NCBI GenBank assembly: GCA_004352715.1
Contig: SCFE01000041.1
Coordinates: forward strand, 1,703,019 to 1,767,018
Source of the DNA: Hofstenia miamia
Lineage: Eukaryota; Xenacoelomorpha; Acoela
Reading direction: 5' to 3'
Length of the DNA stretch: 64,000 nucleotides
Part shown: piece by piece, positions 1 through 11,279 of the stretch
How the letters are laid out: each line of letters starts with the position of its first letter
Position numbering within the stretch: position 1 is the first letter of the stretch
Notes under the pieces: generated by a model
What the model was told of the DNA's origin: nothing
Seen by the model: the letters and a program-made list of their open reading frames with translations, nothing else
Database searches by the model: none
Translations under genes and position numbers: made by a program

Positions 1-350
1 NNNNNNNNNNNNNNNNNNNNNNNNNNNNNNNNNNNNNNNNNNNNNNNNNNNNNNNNNNNNNNNNNNNNNNNNNNNNNNNNNNNNNNNNNNNNNNNNNNNN
101 NNNNNNNNNNNNNNNNNNNNNNNNNNNNNNNNNNNNNNNNNNNNNNNNNNNNNNNNNNNNNNNNNNNNNNNNNNNNNNNNNNNNNNNNNNNNNNNNNNNN
201 NNNNNNNNNNNNNNNNNNNNNNNNNNNNNNNNNNNNNNNNNNNNNNNNNNNNNNNNNNNNNNNNNNNNNNNNNNNNNNNNNNNNNNNNNNNNNNNNNNNN
301 NNNNNNNNNNNNNNNNNNNNNNNNNNNNNNNNNNNNNNNNNNNNNNNNNN
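1..350. other. assembly gap
   Basis: Run of N. The open reading frame that follows is already open at the gap edge, so coding sequence may continue into it. Confidence 0.99.
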
Positions 351-352
351 AT

Positions 353-1968
353 CTAGGTAAAGTCTCTATTCATCTCACTATGCAATTATCAGACGCCACA
401 ATAAGAGAGTTAAACAGTTATTGGAATAACATTAAAGGCGAGCAATTAAAAACAGAAGTTTGGCCTGACATCGAAATTAAATCACCATCGCTAACATATC
501 ACTCTTCTGTGGAAACAGCCATATCTAATATGCAAATATCGTTCAATTTGAAAGATAAAACCGACTTTAGTAAAACCTTATTCTCAGAAGAAAAAGTGCC
601 AACATTTAATGCTAAAGCAGCTATGTGGTTATTATCAATTTTCTTAACGAAATTTGAAACACTTTCTCTGCCAATTGACAAGAGGTTACCCCAAAACATG
701 TCGAAAACTACAAACTTTGAAATTGCTATAGCCCCAATTTCTACAAAAGCAAAAAATTGGTTATTAAGTGGAATTACTATAGCAACAAGTCCTCTCAAAG
801 CCGATGCTAAAATATTCTATAAATACAAAAAATATTTTACACGTTTACTCTGTCAGTACCATATCACCGGCGTAATTCCCATAACAATTTTATGTTTCAA
901 ACTTGGTGTAGATTACAACGACGTCACACTCTTCTCTGACCATGTACGAAAATACATGTGGGGTGCTACAAGTGAAACTCGCTACAACACTATACCCGGT
1001 GATCTCTTACCTCTTTCTACTGACGATATTTTCAACAGAAGACNNNNNNNNNNNNNNNNNNNNNNNNNNTTGGAGTAGATTACAACGACATCACACTCTT
1101 CTCTGACCATGTACGAAAATACATGTGGGGTGCTACAAGTGAAACTCGTTACAACACCATACCTGGAGATCTCTTACCTCTTTCTACTGACGATATTTTC
1201 AACAGAAGACAGAAAAATACGAAGACAATACGTCAACAGTATAAACGCAAACTTGCTGACAACTGCAACGATCTCCTATACAAATGGCTTCAAAAATACT
1301 ATGTCACATGCAAGTATCAAAAAGAAGTTTACTTTAATAAATCCCTTCTACAAAACGGCATTTCAACAAACATTATTGTTACCGAAAAAGTTCCGCTTAG
1401 TCCTATTGAACTCAAGCAAGAAGAGATTATCCTCTGTGAGAGCACAATCACATTATCTCCACGCCTCCAAAACGAGATTGAAAAAGTCAATTTAGAAAAA
1501 CTTGGTATCAAACCTCCAGAACAATTACAAGAATGGATATCTGTAATAGACGAAAATTTCCTCATTACTAAAATTCCTTCTATATCTCAACAAAGAGAAA
1601 TTGCTACTCCACGTCAATATGGTCCAGTGAAAGAATGCGACACTGAAAATCTCCAAACGTATTTCACTACAGAAGTGTTTTCAGAACAGGAAATAGACAA
1701 TTTACTTAAACCACTACAACCACTTAGTCTTGACGTCGAATGTAAACCAGCAAAATTCTTCATACTCAAAGCTATTCAACTTCAATTACGGAAAATCGGT
1801 CTTAGCAATGAATTTTGGATGACAATTGATAAAGTACAACACAATTTTCCTGTAACATATGGTGTTGCTTGGTTAAAAACAACAGATATCACAGAAGATG
1901 CACTCTGGAAACATATCACCTGTGAAAATTACTTATGTACACCACTGGCAACTATTAAACTGCCCGCA
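353..1968 (+). CDS. unrecognised long single-exon protein, both ends in gaps
   Basis: I do not recognise this protein. The frame is open from the gap edge (nine codons precede the first ATG at 380) and runs to 1043. After a 26-N gap, 1070-1210 repeats 903-1043 with a few base changes, so the gap joins two overlapping ends. Counting the overlap once, the frame continues without a stop to 1968, about 474 residues from ATG 380. It then enters a second gap (1969-2005), so the C-terminus is unknown. In DNA this AT-rich a stop-free frame of about 1.4 kb is strong evidence for coding. The overlap differences are mostly silent (for example ggt/gga, gtc/atc, cgc/cgt), as expected for alleles or paralogues under constraint. 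The protein is rich in K, E, L, I and T, with no obvious signal peptide, membrane segment or zinc motif. A viral or transposon-derived structural protein is possible, but I see no diagnostic motif. Confidence 0.75.
903..1210 (+). repeat. unmerged overlap across the 1044-1069 gap
   Basis: Bases 903-1043 and 1070-1210 are near-identical 141-base copies either side of 26 N. The reading frame is kept when one copy is removed (the offset of 167 bases changes the frame exactly as the two frames require). This is best read as an assembly overlap between two alleles, not a tandem duplication. Confidence 0.8.
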
Positions 1969-2005
1969 NNNNNNNNNNNNNNNNNNNNNNNNNNNNNNNN
2001 NNNNN
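1969..2005. other. assembly gap
   Basis: 37 N inside or just after the unknown ORF. The sequence that follows reaches a stop within ten codons in every likely frame. Confidence 0.99.
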
Positions 2006-2688
2006 TAGATTTCCCCAACCATATATTTAACTAACATTACTTTTAGCATTTTTTGGATAAGATAGTTTTAATAAAGTGCCCTCTTATTATCTTTTATTAT
2101 CTTTATTATTTTATATGTATTTGATCAACATGGTCAACGCTTAAGGTATCACTCTGGGCGAAAGGTAGGATAACTAGAGGCTCTAAATGGCCCTCTGGTT
2201 TGACTCCTCTAGTCTAGGTGATAGTAGGTATTAGGTATAAGGATGAGTACAGTTAGGAAGCGCGGTTTGCATGTAGCTATAATAATTGCATTTTCTCTAG
2301 TCTAAAATGAGCTGAGATATTAGGTATTGGAAATGGTTCATCGCTTTGGCCGGAGGCCTGATTCTGTAAGAAGAAGTTTGGAATTAACTTATTCTCTGAA
2401 AACTGATTAACCTTGGAATGAAAATGCTCTTGTTTTTCTCATTAGACAGATAACACAATAACTAGTAGTTTCATCAGTTATGTTTAATATATCTAAAGAT
2501 GGAATGCTTGCTGAGTGTTGCACATGCTTCTACCACAAGACAAGCATTCTACAATATCATTCTTTTCTTGAAGAAATGCTGATTCAATTGAATACTACTT
2601 AGTATAAGCTTATTGATATTTCAACCTCAATGAATATCTATATAAATAATAATTCAACTGTAATAGGACATCAGTATCAACTGTAGTA

Positions 2689-2828
2689 TCCCACATAGCC
2701 GACAACTGGGGGGGCACCAGTGGGAAAATCAGTGGGCCACCAGGTGGGATTTGGCCACCCATGCACCAGTGGGTCACTGGTGGCTAATTGGTGGTCTACT
2801 TGTGGCTAATTGGTGGTCCACTAATGGC
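2689..2828. repeat. G-rich CCAGTGGG/TGGTGGCTAAT repeat block
   Basis: In a strongly AT-rich context, about 140 bases carry many variants of CCACCAGTGGG and TTGGTGGTC. The inner part is a near-tandem repeat of ggtggctaattggtgg. The block opens with atagccgacaactgggg, like the GCCGAC-rich block at 59521. It is probably a degenerate interspersed repeat. Confidence 0.6.
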
Positions 2829-3553
2829 AAAAGCAGAATTTTAGCATCAGAGAAATATTTTAGATGTAACAATAGTAAACTTTTATATTGATAAATAGTT
2901 TAAACATTGCAGTTTAAATCAACACCATCCCAACAAGGGATTGAAGGAATTGCTAGAAAGCTTAGCAGTAGATGGAATAAAGGAGGGGAGATCCCATAAA
3001 TCAGATTGTGCCCCACAGGGGAGAGCTTTGGTCACAAAGTGATGCAATTGATAATTTATGGATAAGATGTTGGAAATGATTCATGAACATAGGATGGGGT
3101 CTTTGACAAATACTTTTAGTTTCTACAGTGACTCACTTATTTACAGGGCCAATTTCACTTGCATGTTATATTTTGCCTTTTTTGCACACATTTTTTAATT
3201 TGGTTAATATACATGATATTTTTAGCCAGCTAATCAAAGGTTAACATTGTGTTTGTAATAATACACTGCTGACCACTGAATATTTTTCTTATCTGTAAAA
3301 AATTAAACATGTGATGCTATTAGTAGGATTTATTCATATGCATGCTTTCTTTAATACACTATTATTATATTAGTTTTACACAACAGTCTTCTCTCTGCAT
3401 TTTTTGGCTTATACATATTATTTGGGGTTGTAAACATTTGTGGACTATTACATCTTTTGTCAACTTTGCACATCTTTTTCAGTTTATTTGGTTTAAGGCT
3501 ATTGCATGCTTGTAGACTTTTACATGGCTTTTCTGCTTCACTGTTTTTTAAAA

Positions 3554-3717
3554 ATTGTGTAGCAGACATCAACTACAAGAGAGTGAATAATGAACGTGTC
3601 ATCATTTCTATACCAACTACAATACAAGTGGATAAGGAATTTGTACATTAAGTTCATACCAAAAAATATCAAATTGTTTGTTATTCACTGTCTTATAGTT
3701 GATGTCTGCTACACAAT
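3554..3717. repeat. 37-bp inverted repeat, hairpin or MITE-like
   Basis: Bases 3554-3590 (starting attgtgtagcagacatcaac) and 3681-3717 (ending gatgtctgctacacaat) are inverted copies differing at about two positions, with 90 bases between. The region can fold into a long hairpin. I found no clear target-site duplication. Confidence 0.8.
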
Positions 3718-4934
3718 CAATTTTCCCATCAGTAGATATCATTTCTAATTGTTGAATTATTCACAATTCCATTCTGTGTTCCCATTTCTCAACATAGAAA
3801 CTTGTAAATTCATAAATCTACACAGTAAATATTTTGTATTAATCACTACCAAAACATTATTAAAAAATTTGAGAGCTGAAAACCACTAAGAATTTTGTAA
3901 AACATGCAAAAAAAAATATATTTCCCAACACAGAGAAAATCAATGTGTATAATTGATACTTTCATTCAATTGTTAGTTAAAAGATATTTAAACATTCAAT
4001 TAAAACAAGATATAGTCAATAACATATCAGAAATCAAAGCATATAAATTCATTAAAAACGGAAATTTAAAAACATATTTGGCTAAACATGAAATATTATA
4101 ATATACATAGGTGATGAAAACAAAAATATGCAACATATTATTATTTTTATATAGATGCACTGAAATCCTTGGCCTACCAAGTTGATTTGTCACCAATTTG
4201 TGCCATTCTATTATGCTATGAAAAGTATCATTTGATTCTAACTGTCATTTTAATTCCCCACACCAAACCATTATTCTCTGCAATGTGTGATGAGATTAGC
4301 CAGCAATTATTAACAAGGAATCATCCCTCCATACATTAATGGTAAAACATCATAAAGTTCACAAGCACTGGTATGACATAATCAAATGTGAAGTTAGAAA
4401 ACAGGGCATCTAATCTATTCAATAAACATTTCATATTAATAACAAACTACTTACAAAGAATTAAAGAGATAGAATTGCCAAGAAATTTGTTTAACAAATG
4501 CAAATAATAATGTTCCTCAAACAAAGGGGAAATCAGTGCATATAAACTTTGTGAAAATTAGAAATTAATAATTTAGATCAATTTTTTTTGCCCTCATTTC
4601 AATTGGATTGTTGACTATTGCTCCATGATATCCCATAAATTTGACCTGTCAAATTAGCATTAATTGACTTAGACTAATATGATTTAATGCCATGTTACTC
4701 AACAAAACAAGAAACAAAAATTTTTAAAGATGCTATAACTTCAAATATTTATTGAAAATAAGAAGCTTAAGTGTTTGGGGAATAAATTTACCCAAGAATT
4801 TCTATGCAAATCCTGAGTGCTCAATAAAAACTAAAATTTAAATGCATATTTGGTAAAAATTCAATAATAAATCTTCTTGTATAATAAAAACATCCATTTC
4901 ATAGCTAATTGTAAAACATGGCTAGATTGACTGA

Positions 4935-5356
4935 TGTAGAATCTTGACAACCTTCCAACTAATAAGTCTTAACTTAATTTAGGAGCTGCTTTAACATTTT
5001 TCCCTCCTTAACTAGGATGGTAGTTGGCAGATTCCAAGTTTCCATCTCTCTTCCTTTACTCTAACTTTTGGTGGCTTATTAATTTAAATAATATCTGCTC
5101 AACTAATATTGAAGCTTGGATTAACCACAGTAATTTAGGTGCAAGACAAGAGATAGATGGTACAATGTACAGGGTCAAAACCTGACCTGAGGCAAAGCAC
5201 AAAGAGGGATTGAAGAAACTACGAGATCATGATTAATTCCAGCTGCTACTTGAACATAGAGAAACACCAACTGCAACGCCAGTGACTCAGTGCATGAAAC
5301 AGTGTATGAGGAAACAATAGTTAACCTAAAGATCATAATATAGTAATATGAACAAC
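4935..5356 (-). repeat. 3' LTR, truncated
   Basis: Starts tgtagaatcttgacaacctt and aligns closely with 8088 onward. Compared with the other LTR it lacks about 280 bases (between caatag at 5320 and ttaaccta) and its 5' start, which is replaced by pol sequence at 5357. Confidence 0.85.
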
Positions 5357-6245
5357 GAATCGCCTTTCCCATGCTGATTTCGCCAAAATTAAATATTTTG
5401 TTGTGCTTATTCAGAACTCTTAGCAATTCCCTTTTTTGTTCATTATTCAGATGTTGATACTCTTCCTCTTTAATTCTGGTATCTGAAATGTTTGCTCATC
5501 CTTTTCAGTTATTATATTAATTGTTTTATTCACCATCTGATTTTCAGTTTTCACTCATTTTCTTTTTATGGTCACCTTCTCTCTATTTATGTTGACTGTG
5601 TGATTTGTTGCATTCAACAATGATATCCATCCTCTTCCTTCTCTTATCATACATAAACTAGACGGGATTGACAGTTTTTTCATGTTTATTCCCACTTGAT
5701 TGTATATCATTATCTCCATATTTACTTTGTCCACTGTTTCAATTTCACACATTTTCCAGTTGTTCAGCAATATTCTCACATCTTGTTTCAACTTAAACAG
5801 TATTGTATTGTCCACATTTTTTTCTTCGTAGGTTGTTACTACCTCCTCTTGTACCATTATCATTCTGTTACTATAATTTATAATACACTTATTATTCGTT
5901 AGAAAATCATTTCCAAGTATGACTTCATATGGTAGTTGGTTTCTATCTGTACCAATTACTGTAAATTTTTGTTGGAATGTCGTATTTGCTACTCAGTACA
6001 TTTTCCAACTCACCTTTTACATCTATGTAATCGCCTGATGTGTTTATCAATCAATTTTTCTCATTATTTAATTGCTTTCTTTGAAACCCAACTTTCACTG
6101 TGCATTCGTCAGTTATTATTGATATAACTGCTCCCATATCTACTGTAGCATCTACCATCACTCCATTAATCACAACTGTTATTGTGTTCATTTTTAGTAG
6201 ATCAGTTATTATTAACATGGGTGCTCGTTTTATCAGAGATGGCAC
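5357..6245 (-). pseudogene. LTR-element pol fragment: aspartic protease and linker
   Basis: The first block (6245-6051) carries a retroviral aspartic protease signature around VDATVDMGAVISIITDE. The catalytic D-T/S-G triad reads D-M-G, so activity is probably lost. A second block in another frame (ending at 5555) contains VILGNDFLTNNKCIINY, typical of the segment after protease in Gypsy-type pol. A third (about 5520-5357) has QKRELLRVLNKHNKIF, like the linker just before reverse transcriptase. At least two frame changes separate the blocks. The sequence then enters LTR. Confidence 0.8.
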
Positions 6246-6250
6246 TCCCT

Positions 6251-7838
6251 CTAATTTAAATCTTGTGTTTCCATTGATTCAATTTCTTCCTCTTCCTCCT
6301 GTTCTTCTTCATTTTCAATTAAATCTTCTTCGTCAAAATATGCTTCTTCTTCTATCCAATTGACTTGCCGCTTGCAATATTTTTTTGTAACCCCTTTATT
6401 GCCACACATTTGACATTTTAGGTCTTTTCTCTTTATTTGTTTCACTGTGCCATCTTTCAACTTTATTTTCACCAATTCATGTCCTGATTTTTTAGTTATT
6501 GGTTTTCCTATTGGCTTATTAACCATTGACATAGTACAATTTATCGTTTGTTTCCCTATTGTTGATTTTTCATTGATCCTCACATTACTTTCCATTGTAA
6601 TTTGTATGGCAAGTCCCTTCCTTATCATTTTGTCCAGCAAATCATCTGCATCACACTTGATCTGAAATTGTGTTTGTATCACCTCTGGTAGGCCTTTACA
6701 AATATGTGCAAATAAATTGTATTTTGAATATCTTTGTTCTCTAGAACTAAGTTTCAGTAGGCTTTCTACTTGAGACATGTAGTTTTGTAGGTAATCTCTG
6801 CTATTCATTTTTATCCCATTTAACAACATTCTGTACTGACTCTTAAAACTTTCATCATCATAATACTGTTGATATTCTCCAATCAGTTTTTTATAATTTG
6901 TTTTGGTTTGTGTGTCTAGTACTAAATAATGTTGGTACATAGCACCACTTAGGTATAGTGGGAATCTTGCTGCTGCTCTTTGTTGAGTTACTTTCTGTTC
7001 TTTCATACTCATTTCAAAAATTTCTACCCATTCATTAAATGTGGGTGAGTAATTATCTACTCTTCCCGTAAATTTTGGTAATATCACTTTACATACCAAT
7101 GTATCATTGTCTTTGTCTTCTGACAATATTGTATCTTCGAACATTGGCTTCTTCTCTATCAGTTTTTCACAATTTTCCTTTACTTGTTTTGTCACATTTT
7201 TCACTAATTTTGCTATAAACTCCTCTTCTGCTGTTGTATCCATTTGTGGTATTGCTGCATTTAGCTCCTCTGGTTTTTCAACAACAACTTTCTCTATTGT
7301 TTTCACATCTCCTTTTTTCAACTTGATTAAATGTAACTCGTCTTTTAAATTATCAATTTCCAATTGTTTGATTATATTTTCTTCTCATAAAGTTATGTTC
7401 TCTTCATGTAGTTCTGTCATCATTTTTTGCAATTTTTCACTTTGAATTTTTATCTCTTTATTCACTTCCGTCAATTTTTCAATCTGCTGTTGGAACAAAT
7501 TTCATTGCTCTGTCAACCACATGCTTGTATCCTCTTTGATTTCATCAATCAATCTTTCTTTTTCAAAAATTCTTTGCTTCCACCTCTATCATTCTTTTTG
7601 TTAGGTGTTCTATTTGTCTTGTCAATTCTTTCCTTTCCTTATTATTATTATCAATAATTTCCATTAATTGAACTATTGTGAGTTCATTAGTCAATTGTGC
7701 TGGTTGTAACACCTGCTTTGTTTGGGATGGTTCACTTTCAGGGGATATAATGACATCTTGTGTCTTGGGTGTGTTCCTTGTCTGAGGAGTTCTTTGAGTT
7801 TTTGGTCTACTCTTCATTTTCTTTTTCAAATGTGCCAT
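6251..7838 (-). pseudogene. LTR-element Gag
   Basis: Gag polyprotein of the element. It starts at ATG 7838 with a basic, Pro/Thr-rich N-terminus, followed by Glu/Lys/Gln-rich sequence likely to form a coiled coil. A one-base frameshift lies near 7562 (run of T), and in-frame TGA stops lie at 7502-7504 and 7385-7387. From 7363 to 6251 it is open for 370 codons. This part contains the retrotransposon Gag capsid region (about KFTGRVDNYSPTFNEWVEIF) and a zinc knuckle CQMCGNKGVTKKYC in which the histidine of the CCHC pattern is replaced by valine. The tail is acidic. Protease follows immediately downstream. The element looks non-functional but fairly young. Confidence 0.85.
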
Positions 7839-8069
7839 TTTTCATTTTAGCATTGAGTCTTCTTTTGGTTAATCCCTTCCTAGATTTTCTGTGCTCTGGT
7901 TTGGTATTATTCATTTTCATTTCCCTCTTTTCCTTTTCTTTCTTTTTGTATTTTCCAGGTCACTATTGATTTGCTTACACTATTTTTCTTTCTTTGGTTT
8001 TCTCTCCAATTTGAGTGATTCAAGAAGAAACAACTATCTTGACTCAAATCTTTCTTTGCAAATGTTGGG

Positions 8070-8087
8070 CACCTGTCATGGTTGCCA
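8070..8087 (-). promoter_or_regulatory. LTR retrotransposon primer-binding site
   Basis: On the minus strand the bases directly after the 5' LTR read TGGCAACCATGACAGGTG. They begin with TGG, complementary to the CCA end of a tRNA, as expected of a primer-binding site. I cannot name the tRNA with certainty. Confidence 0.7.
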
Positions 8088-8852
8088 TGTAGAATCTTGA
8101 CAACCTTCTAACTAATAAGTCTTAACTTAATTTAGGAGCTGCTTTAACATTTTTCCCTCCTTAACTAGTATGGTAGGTGACAGATTCCAAGTTTCCATCT
8201 CTCTTCCTTTACTCTAACTTTTGGTGGCTTATTAATTTAAATAATATCTGCTCAACTAATATTGAAGCTTGGACTAACCACAGTAATTTAGGTGTATGAC
8301 AAGAGATAGATGGTACAATGTACAGGGTCAATACCTGACCTGAGGCAAAGCACAAAGAGGAATCAAAGAAACTACAAGATCACAATTAATTCCAGCAGGC
8401 TACTTGAACATCAAGAGAAACACCAACTGCAATGCCAGTGACTCAGTGAGTAAAACAGTCTATGAAGAAACAATATTGATAGTGTGATAACTTACTAATT
8501 TATTGCATTGATTGTTCTTGTTATCAATGAGTTCATAATATAAGTGGAATTTGCTACCAAGATGCATTAGCTTATTATAATTCCTTACATGTAATATCCC
8601 TACATATAAAGTTGTACATGTTAACCTAAGATACATGTGAACAACCAATGCAGCCAGTACTAAAAAGGATAGTTGGTAGTTCAGTCTACAGGTAAATACA
8701 TATAATGGAATTACTAAAATCCAATCCAAATAAGTCATGTAAATTCCGATGAGGGTTGACCTAAAGATAATAATATAGTAATATGAACAACAAACAATAG
8801 GAAAGCTATAATGAATATAATCCCCTATGCTTATACCTAACCTAAGAGCACA
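8088..8852 (-). repeat. 5' LTR, fuller copy
   Basis: Matches 4935-5356 along its left half and again at 8758-8790. The middle segment (about 8477-8757) is absent from the other LTR. The outer limit near 8852 (taagagcaca, TGTG on the minus strand) is approximate because the other LTR lacks this end. Confidence 0.75.
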
Positions 8853-10129
8853 TGGGGTAGACAATGGCTACCAGCCACACAGCTGTTTGAATGGCAATTG
8901 TAAGGTGCAAGGCTGTTCCAAGCTCCTGTTAAATGAAGATGGGGACCACCATCAAGAATACCCTAGTGCTTGACCATTTAGCTTTCCATTGTAATTAATA
9001 AATAAACCTGACAAAAATAAACAAAGTAAATCCAATGAATTTTAGTCATCATCAAAATAATAAATTGCACCACTTTTATACTTAAAACTATTAAACAATC
9101 AAACATTTGGCTAGTACCTGTTAAATCTCAGTTGTTGACAGTTTTCTAATTTCTGATTTTCCTTTGCCAATTTATGCACATCAGCATTAATTAGCATTTG
9201 CGACTTCAGTCTTTCACCATTTGTCAAATGTACTGCCAAATTAATTAATATCAAAATACTGCTTTATAATTTTACAAATGATTTAACTAATAATAATCAT
9301 GTGTGTACAATAAATATTTATTTCTAAAGTTAGTCTTAGTTCTTTCATTTAATTCTCTCCACTTGACCACATGATTGGATTATGTTACACTGAGCTTTCA
9401 CTTCAATTTACCCTCATCAACCAGATTAACCATGAATTTGATACATTCTTAAATGTGATATGAAAGAAATAGGTTTTCTAATATGAAGCAATGTCATACA
9501 TATTGTAACAATTAATTAAAAATAAATAGCCAAGGTAGGACTAGAACAAATAACTATTCACACTTTGGCAGCAAACCATTGGCCTATCATTAAAAAATAC
9601 AATATTATTTCATCATTTAATATTTGAATATTTCTTCTTGATTTTCATTTTGTATTACTTAATTCATTTTCATTCTTTAGCTATGTTGTTTAGTGATTAT
9701 AATCTCTATAAAAACTAGAAAATGGTGTTTTTGCACAAAATTCTTTAATAGAATAAAAAAATAGAATGTATCATTGCCTGACATATGCTATTTGGTGGGA
9801 TATTTGAAACTTAACAAGAATTATATGTTGTCAAATAAATTCCCTTTTGTTTTGCCATCAACTAAATTAACAATAATGCCACCTTTATGCAATTATTCAT
9901 TCTCCATTCAGTTATGTGCTCATTGGTTTTCCAAAACCCACTCATTTTCTTTGAACTTATGCATTTATTATTCATGTTAATTCCATTTTTTCACAACAAT
10001 TGATTGTTTTAAAAGTGGTTTTGGAACACTTGTTCATTCAAATATGTATTTCAATGCTTAAAATTTTCCATGAATTTTCCTTTTTTCAATATGAATGGTT
10101 GACATTCAGCAGGTTTTCATTGTGCTAGC
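8853..10129. other. non-coding AT-rich stretch
   Basis: No supportable gene. It contains a copy of a dispersed repeat (8955-9015) and a degenerate tRNA-like segment on the minus strand (about 9530-9595). The 68-codon frame at 9774 has no family features. Confidence 0.6.
8955..9015 (+). repeat. dispersed repeat copy 1
   Basis: Contains agaataccctagtgcttgac and tagctttccattgtaatta. The same block recurs at 28650-28706 and, inverted, at 62438-62495, with the core tagctttccattg unchanged. Probably the conserved end of an interspersed repeat family. Confidence 0.65.
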
Positions 10130-11075
10130 AAATTATTAACATGTTACTAGGTATAATGATAAATAATGATAAATTTTCATACAAACCAAATAATTTTTTA
10201 ACATTACATTAGAAATTTTGCAAGCATGCTAATTCTTAAGTCCTTTACTCCATGTTTGGGTAAACTACATGTATATATGGCTAAAATATTTCTCCAAATA
10301 TTTTGATACATTATAGAGTTAATGAGATTGAGCACAGCCCCCATTAATAATAAGATATAATACCAGTATGCATTATTCATTAAGATTGCTAGCATATATA
10401 ACAAATTCTCTAACATGTACACACATGCACTATAAAATTATTCATAGATTGATTATGTAATGCAATACTTTTCACATATTTTAGCCACAACCCCCTCATT
10501 ATTCATGAAGTAATCACAAGGGCTATGAATAATCAATTAGCACCAATCAATCAACTGTTAACAAATATGAAAAATGCTGAAATCAATCACAAAAAATTTT
10601 TTACTGAAATTGCTTTGCAATTTCAACAAATACTGTTTGTGACAGATTTTCCCTTGGAAAACTGTCACTAAAAAGCATTCACCACATTTGTTAACATTTG
10701 ATTAACAGGTGCTAATTGATGAGTCATAGCTTGTGTTTATTTCATAAATAATGGAAGGGTGTGGCTAAAATGATTGAAACATTCATGTACATGTACATGG
10801 TCATGTGTACATGTTAAAGAATTCATTAATATATGCTAGCAATCTTAATTAATATTGTGTACTGGCATTATATCTCATTATTAATAGAGGATTGCATTGA
10901 ATCCAATCAAGTCTATAATGTATTAAACTATGTGTAGAAATATTTTAGCCATGAATACATACAGTTTACATAAGCATATAGTAAAGGTGTTAACAATTAG
11001 AGTGTTTACAAAAATTTCCTAAGTAATGTTAAGAAATTAGTTGGTTTGTATGAAAATTGATTGATATTTTAAAAC
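10130..11075. repeat. ~950-bp imperfect palindrome (foldback element)
   Basis: The left arm (about 10130-10605) pairs with the right arm (about 10625-11075) around GAAATTGCTTTGCAATTTC at 10606-10624. Matched pairs include tttagccaca at 10480 with its complement near 10765, aattagcacc at 10537 with ggtgctaatt at 10709, gattgctagcatatata at 10384 with tatatgctagcaatct at 10834, and the flanks near 10180 and 11040. Arm identity is roughly 75-80%, so the whole block could form one giant hairpin. No coding frame is seen. Most likely a foldback transposon or an inverted duplication. Confidence 0.82.
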
Positions 11076-11279
11076 ATGGAGGTGTATTTGCTTTAAGAAA
11101 AAATACAAGTATCAAAAATACATAATTTTATAGTTATTTACTTTTGAAACTGATAAAAATATGAGTGAACAGTGTATTATGGAATAAAACACATTAAAAT
11201 GCACAATTTACAAGTTCAAAATGATATTTGAGATTGTATACACTTTCATCTTTCATTCTTTCACACTTCAGTATATGAG

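Larger units (their letters stand above)
2035..4934. other. non-coding AT-rich stretch
   Basis: No supportable gene. Short frames at 3351-3651 and 3904-4196 lie in opposed or overlapping frames and have no family signature. The stretch holds a G-rich repeat (2689-2828) and a hairpin-forming inverted repeat (3554-3717), listed separately. Confidence 0.7.
4935..8852 (-). mobile_element. internally deleted LTR retrotransposon (Ty3/Gypsy-like gag and protease)
   Basis: A minus-strand element bounded by similar direct repeats (LTRs) at 4935-5356 and 8088-8852. Reading leftward it has a 5' LTR, an adjacent primer-binding site, gag (7838-6251), a retroviral-type protease and the linker after it (6245 to about 5357). 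Pol sequence then runs directly into LTR sequence at 5356/5357. Reverse transcriptase, RNase H, integrase and the start of the 3' LTR are therefore missing. Frameshifts and in-frame stops show that it is dead. No matching 5-bp target-site duplication is visible. Confidence 0.88.

Noticed and set aside
1109-1495. 128-codon plus frame and minus frames at 499-798 and 1329-1565
   Set aside because: Shadows of the long ORF in other frames.
5423-5437. Purine-rich minus-strand tract considered as a polypurine tract
   Set aside because: The sequence on both sides is still pol coding, and the true 3' LTR start has been deleted.
6447-7969. Several plus-strand frames rich in F, S and L
   Set aside because: Antisense shadows of gag on the minus strand.
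10705-10730. ttgatgagtcatagc considered as a hammerhead ribozyme core
   Set aside because: No matching CGAAA segment or closing stems.
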